From contig CAZNUT010000018.1 in assembly GCA_964576365.1 (NCBI GenBank), positions 1 through 24,761 on the forward strand: a stretch of DNA of 24,761 bases, given 5' to 3'. Source of the DNA: CAZMJG01 sp964576365. Lineage in GTDB: Bacteria; Patescibacteriota; Microgenomatia; UBA1406; GWC2-37-13. Below, one piece after another: positions 21,442 through 24,761 of this stretch; positions within the stretch are counted from its first letter, which is position 1; every line of letters starts with the position of its first letter. The notes below the pieces were generated by a model. It was not told where the DNA came from. It ran no database searches and saw only the letters and a list, made by a program, of their open reading frames with translations. The translations under genes and the position numbers were made by a program.

Positions 21442-22215
21442 TTACTTTCGTTTAAACGCAAAAACAAATAACTTAGTCCTGAAATGATATATGAGATATA
21501 TAATAGATGTCAAGAGAATAACTGCAGATACGATCATATCAATACTTACACCATATGTAATGATTCTCATAATCTTCAAGGGATCGCTCACCAAAGTAAC
21601 AAATCCGTACATAAATCCAAAAAAACCAAAGGTCAACTTTGGCTCATAATAACCCCTTCTTATACGCATCAGAATATGATAGGAAATATAACTTGCACCA
21701 AAAAAAACCATACTTTCATATAATGCCGTCAAGTGACGAGCTCCATCCAGATGGGTATATCGAAGTGCTAATGGAAACATTGTTTGTGTGCCTATTTCTA
21801 CACCAGCAAGAAATGCACCAAGTTTGCCGATACCTAAAGCTATAAAAAGTGGAGTCATCAGGTTGTCGATATATTTATCAAAAGGAATTTTTTTATATCG
21901 AGCACATATATAATAACAACATAAAAAACCTATCAAAAAACCTGTAAGATGTATACCTGGATAACCGTTTATCAAAATAAACTTCATAAAACTCCATTCC
22001 ACATCCGCGAGATGCAATCCGACATATATGATTCTTCCTATCAAAACGCCTCCGATTAACCCACTCATCGCGCAATCAAACACATCTACTTCTTTATAAG
22101 ATGTAAGCAATGTGTGTTTCCACAATATAAAACAACTCCAAAAAAACGCTAAGACAAGAAAAACGCCAAAGGTAGGAATCCGTATAAATCCGATATCTAT
22201 GAGAAGTGGTATCAT
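21442..22215 (-). CDS. lgt: Divergent prolipoprotein diacylglyceryl transferase-like membrane protein
   Basis: 257 residues with about seven membrane helices in the Lgt order. Family landmarks remain: the opening IPTFGVFLVLAFF, GGVLIGRIIY, GYPGIHLTGFLIG, GIGKLGAFLAGVEIG and HLTALYES (for HPSQLYE). But the loop with the catalytic His (MSFHGG in typical Lgt) reads IHLTGF, so that His is Thr91, and GRIGNF reads GKLGAF, replacing the key Arg and Asn by Lys131 and Ala134. It is therefore Lgt-like in fold; activity as a lipoprotein transferase is doubtful or by an altered mechanism. ATG 22215 follows a TATACA by eight bases and is preferred to the frame opening at 22260. Confidence 0.8.
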   Translation of the reverse strand: MIPLLIDIGFIRIPTFGVFLVLAFFWSCFILWKHTLLTSYKEVDVFDCAMSGLIGGVLIGRIIYVGLHLADVEWSFMKFILINGYPGIHLTGFLIGFLCCYYICARYKKIPFDKYIDNLMTPLFIALGIGKLGAFLAGVEIGTQTMFPLALRYTHLDGARHLTALYESMVFFGASYISYHILMRIRRGYYEPKLTFGFFGFMYGFVTLVSDPLKIMRIITYGVSIDMIVSAVILLTSIIYLIYHFRTKLFVFAFKRK

Positions 22216-22223
22216 CTGTTTTG

Positions 22224-22229
22224 TGTATA
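22224..22229 (-). promoter_or_regulatory. -10 box TATACA of the lgt-like operon
   Basis: TATACA on the minus strand ends 8 bases before ATG 22215. It lies inside the longer alternative frame from 22260, arguing against that start. Confidence 0.5.
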
Positions 22230-22338
22230 ATGGATCATTGTCGTATTTCGCGCAGCTCACTTTGGGTAAGGGTGCACAATTTTAAGAGACATCAGTAACG
22301 AAATCGATATCACTATTGTATCAAATTACAAAACTGCT

Positions 22339-22929
22339 ATGAGTACAGCCAAACGCATCTTAAAAGTAGGCTTTGATTTAGACGGCGTTTTACTTTATAA
22401 TCCTGCTCGTATTTTCCGGCCAGTTACAATAGCTATAAAAAAAATACTTCCTCACAAATCTCCATCTCAAATTACAAATTTCTATTATCCACATTCTGCA
22501 TGGGAACAAATTATCTGGCGTATTGTACATTGGTCAAGTTTATTTGTTGCTCCAGGCTTTGACGATTTGAAGCAACTGGCTCTTGAACGAAAGGTTGAGG
22601 CATATATCGTGACAAGTCGCTATGATTGCCTCCGGGCAGATTTTGAACACTGGGTCAAAAAACTTAATAGTGATAATATTTTTGTCGAAGCCTATCATAA
22701 CAAACTAAATATTCAGCCCCATGAATTTAAAATACAAAAAATTAATGAATTGAAGCTTGATGTTTTTGTAGAAGACAACTGGAATATTGTTGAGGCAATC
22801 CAAAATAAAACTAAAGCTCGTCCTCTCTGGATCACAAATATGCTGGATCATGCTATTAACTATCCGTATAAATTCAATAATTTGCATGAAGCTATACAAT
22901 ACATGCGCACTCATTTAGTTGCCAAGTAA
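22339..22929 (+). CDS. HAD-superfamily phosphatase-like protein (5'-nucleotidase/NIF-type)
   Basis: 196 residues, cytoplasmic. Motif I is VGFDLDGVLL (Asp13 nucleophile, Asp15 acid/base), motif II is YIVTSRYD, and the C-terminal acidic motif is LDVFVEDNW, preceded by a possible motif III Lys in EFKIQKI. The cap is small. Family members dephosphorylate nucleotides or sugar phosphates; the substrate is unknown. It is upstream of the GT-C gene in the same direction, 55 bases apart, so a role in a sugar-phosphate or polyprenyl-linked pathway is possible but not shown. Confidence 0.83.
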   Translation: MSTAKRILKVGFDLDGVLLYNPARIFRPVTIAIKKILPHKSPSQITNFYYPHSAWEQIIWRIVHWSSLFVAPGFDDLKQLALERKVEAYIVTSRYDCLRADFEHWVKKLNSDNIFVEAYHNKLNIQPHEFKIQKINELKLDVFVEDNWNIVEAIQNKTKARPLWITNMLDHAINYPYKFNNLHEAIQYMRTHLVAK

Positions 22930-22984
22930 CGTTTGTCAATTTCCCGTATCCACGGATGAATTAAGGATTAAAAGAGAAGAAGGA

Positions 22985-24679
22985 ATGGTAAAAACAAAAC
23001 TGATTTTGGCTGGCATACTGCTTCTCGGGCTTACTCTCAGACTCTATGGTGTCTGGTGGGATAGTGGATACCACCTGCATCCGGACGAGCGCATGCTTAT
23101 TATGGTCGCCGATCGAATTCACTTTTTTAATCAGCTTGATCCTGATTTTTTCAACTACGGATCCCTCCCAATTTATATCTTAAAAGCAGTGGCGCAGTTG
23201 ATTGATGCCATATTTGGAACTCTTACGGCAAATTATGATGGATTACTTTTTGTTGGCAGAATATTGTCTGTCGCAGCTGATTTAACAACTTGTTTCCTTG
23301 TATTCAATATCGGCAAAATGCTGTTTCGTAAATCCTCATATGGATTGTGGGCGAGTTTTTTGTATACGATTGCCTTTTTTCCGATACAAAATAGTCATTT
23401 TTTTGTTGTAGATGTTTTTCTGACACTATTTGTTACCTGTACACTTTTTTTCTTACTTCGATATCGGCACCTGCCAAATATACTTAATTTGATATGTATT
23501 GCTTTTTTTTGTGGCGCAGCACTTGCCACTAAAGCTTCTGCAATAATTATTCTTCCGCTTGCTATTGGATTCACCATCCTCCCCTCTTTTCTTGACTTAT
23601 GTGCAAAACATCATAAATCAATTTTTCCTCTATCATTCTTCATCTTGAAAAATATCGTATTATTTCTGATTTTTACGATAATATTTTTCATCATTTTTAT
23701 GCCTTTTGCCTATTTACGCATGGATCGGTTTGTAGCTGATGTGATGGCGCAAATCAGGATGAACTCCAATCCGTACGTATTTCCTTATACTCTTCAATAC
23801 GTTGATACAACAGCCTATATATATTATTTAAAAAATATTTTCTATTGGGGTTTAGGGCCTGTGATCTCAACAGGAGTGATCGCGGGTTTTATTTTTTTGC
23901 TCAAAAACCTATATCACCATTTGAAAGAAAAAAATCATATGAATTGGCACCGAATACGGTGCATTTTCGTCTCTCCAGAACTCATCGTGTTCACTCTTGG
24001 CATGGTTTATTTTCTTGTTATTGGGCGATCTGCGGTCAAATTTATGCGATATATGCTTCCTCTTTATCCACTTTTTATCCTTGTTGCAACGTACGGATTT
24101 ATCCGCATTGCCAAATCACTTTCACATCTGCGTCCAAAAATTACATCTCTGTTTTTTATCATAGTGAATGCCAGCGCTTTTTTTCTCACAAGCACCATGG
24201 TACAAATCTACAGCACTCCTAATACCCGCATACAGGCCACCGAATGGATTAAAGCTCACATTTCCCCTGGAGCCACGCTCGCGGTCGAACATTGGGATGA
24301 TAGAGTCCCTATATATGACGGTGGTTTGTATCAATATGTAGAAATGACGTTATATGAACTCCCTGATAATACATACAAATGGCAATTATTAAATGATAAG
24401 TTGCAAAGCGCTGACTACATTATTCTTGCATCAAATAGATTGTATGTACCTCTTCAAAGACTTAATAACTGTTCAAAATATGACGTCTGTTATCCCCTCA
24501 CAGCAACATATTATCAAGAACTATTTGCAGGCCGTCGAGGATTTACAAAAGTGGCTGAATTTACATCGTATCCACGTATGAGGATAGGTACTCGTATGCT
24601 ACAACTCGTAGACGATGAAGCTGATGAATCTTTCACAGTCTATGACCATCCGAAAATAATGATCTTTAAGAAAAATTGA
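22985..24679 (+). CDS. GT-C family membrane glycosyltransferase (PMT_2/ArnT-like)
   Basis: 564 residues with about eleven membrane helices. The first outside loop has the GT-C catalytic signature HLHPDERMLI followed by PDFFNYGSLPIYIL, typical of dolichyl- or polyprenyl-phosphate-mannose transferases. Later comes FVVDVFLTLFV, a second signature area, and a C-terminal soluble part (about 440-564) with PNTRIQATEWIKAHISPG. Such enzymes move a sugar from a lipid carrier to proteins, lipid A-like lipids or glycans outside the membrane. The longer frame from TTG 22919 is unlikely; ATG 22985 is preceded by AGAAGAAGGA, a rare purine-rich ribosome-binding-like run here. Confidence 0.86.
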   Translation: MVKTKLILAGILLLGLTLRLYGVWWDSGYHLHPDERMLIMVADRIHFFNQLDPDFFNYGSLPIYILKAVAQLIDAIFGTLTANYDGLLFVGRILSVAADLTTCFLVFNIGKMLFRKSSYGLWASFLYTIAFFPIQNSHFFVVDVFLTLFVTCTLFFLLRYRHLPNILNLICIAFFCGAALATKASAIIILPLAIGFTILPSFLDLCAKHHKSIFPLSFFILKNIVLFLIFTIIFFIIFMPFAYLRMDRFVADVMAQIRMNSNPYVFPYTLQYVDTTAYIYYLKNIFYWGLGPVISTGVIAGFIFLLKNLYHHLKEKNHMNWHRIRCIFVSPELIVFTLGMVYFLVIGRSAVKFMRYMLPLYPLFILVATYGFIRIAKSLSHLRPKITSLFFIIVNASAFFLTSTMVQIYSTPNTRIQATEWIKAHISPGATLAVEHWDDRVPIYDGGLYQYVEMTLYELPDNTYKWQLLNDKLQSADYIILASNRLYVPLQRLNNCSKYDVCYPLTATYYQELFAGRRGFTKVAEFTSYPRMRIGTRMLQLVDDEADESFTVYDHPKIMIFKKN

Positions 24680-24690
24680 AAAATAGTAAG

Positions 24691-24754
24691 ACCTGCCTAT
24701 GGCAGGTAAGCCAGCCAGAGGCATGATATAGGTTCCTCCTTAAAAAAAGGAGGA
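24691..24754. repeat. Two palindromes after the GT-C gene
   Basis: ACCTGCC and GGCAGGT around TAT (24691-24707), then TCCTCCTT and AAGGAGGA around AAAAA (24734-24754). The first is of a kind often dispersed in Patescibacteria genomes (CCTGCC/GGCAGG palindromes), as far as I recall. Either may end transcription of the GT-C gene, but neither has a T-tract on the plus strand. Confidence 0.5.
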
Positions 24755-24761
24755 GAATAAA

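Noticed and set aside
1..24761. CRISPR array, rRNA or insertion sequence
   Set aside because: No regularly spaced repeats, no rRNA sequence and no transposase were seen.

Overview
This is AT-rich bacterial DNA using the standard code: several genes end in TGA inside ATGA overlaps, so TGA is a stop. The mix of genes suggests a Candidate Phyla Radiation (Patescibacteria) bacterium, possibly Microgenomates-like. It includes very divergent versions of conserved enzymes (an Lgt lacking its usual catalytic residues, a Mur ligase with a membrane N-terminus), many small or membrane proteins without clear families, a FemAB/DegT cell-wall cluster, GT-C glycosyltransferases and Pro/Thr-rich secreted proteins. 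This placement is inference; no phylogeny was run.

Layout. Positions 1-1500 look like accessory DNA: a truncated Abi/UG-type reverse transcriptase, tRNA-Ser(GGA), and a second tRNA-Ser copy broken by a hairpin insertion and abutting two further hairpins. Positions 1507-2750 are a minus-strand set (hypothetical protein, aquaporin-like channel, hypothetical protein). Positions 2782-4177 hold a consensus promoter, an FMN riboswitch and a DMT/EamA transporter, read here as a riboflavin importer unit. Positions 4199-5273 carry three small minus-strand genes including an HNH nuclease and a HEPN-like protein. HflX follows at 5310-6410.

Positions 6596-9066 are a cell-surface module: two paralogous secreted four-cysteine proteins (one with a dockerin-like end, one with a C-terminal membrane anchor), a small membrane protein and a DsbA-like thiol oxidoreductase. 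Positions 9095-13653 form a cell-wall cluster: alpha/beta hydrolase, membrane-fused MurF-like ligase, DegT/DnrJ aminotransferase and FemAB transferase. After a small membrane protein comes a 0.7 kb gene-poor convergent region (14162-14845) with palindromes and one DnaA-box match. Then come a membrane protein and YebC (minus), a divergent membrane protein, a TPR protein with an acidic tail, a TMTC-like GT-C/TPR protein, a minus operon lgt-like/dksA-like/LCP-like, a HAD phosphatase-like protein and a second GT-C glycosyltransferase.

The main window-wide signal is regulatory: about a dozen genes on both strands have a TATAAT-like -10 box ending only 6-10 nt before the start codon, with no Shine-Dalgarno. 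This indicates widespread leaderless transcripts and corrects several start sites. Two divergent gene pairs share a single palindromic -10. The system most worth a second look is the combination of surface proteins, DsbA-like enzyme, GT-C transferases and cell-wall cluster; the best-supported single unit is the FMN riboswitch-EamA transporter pair, whose aptamer carries insertions in loops L2 and L5.
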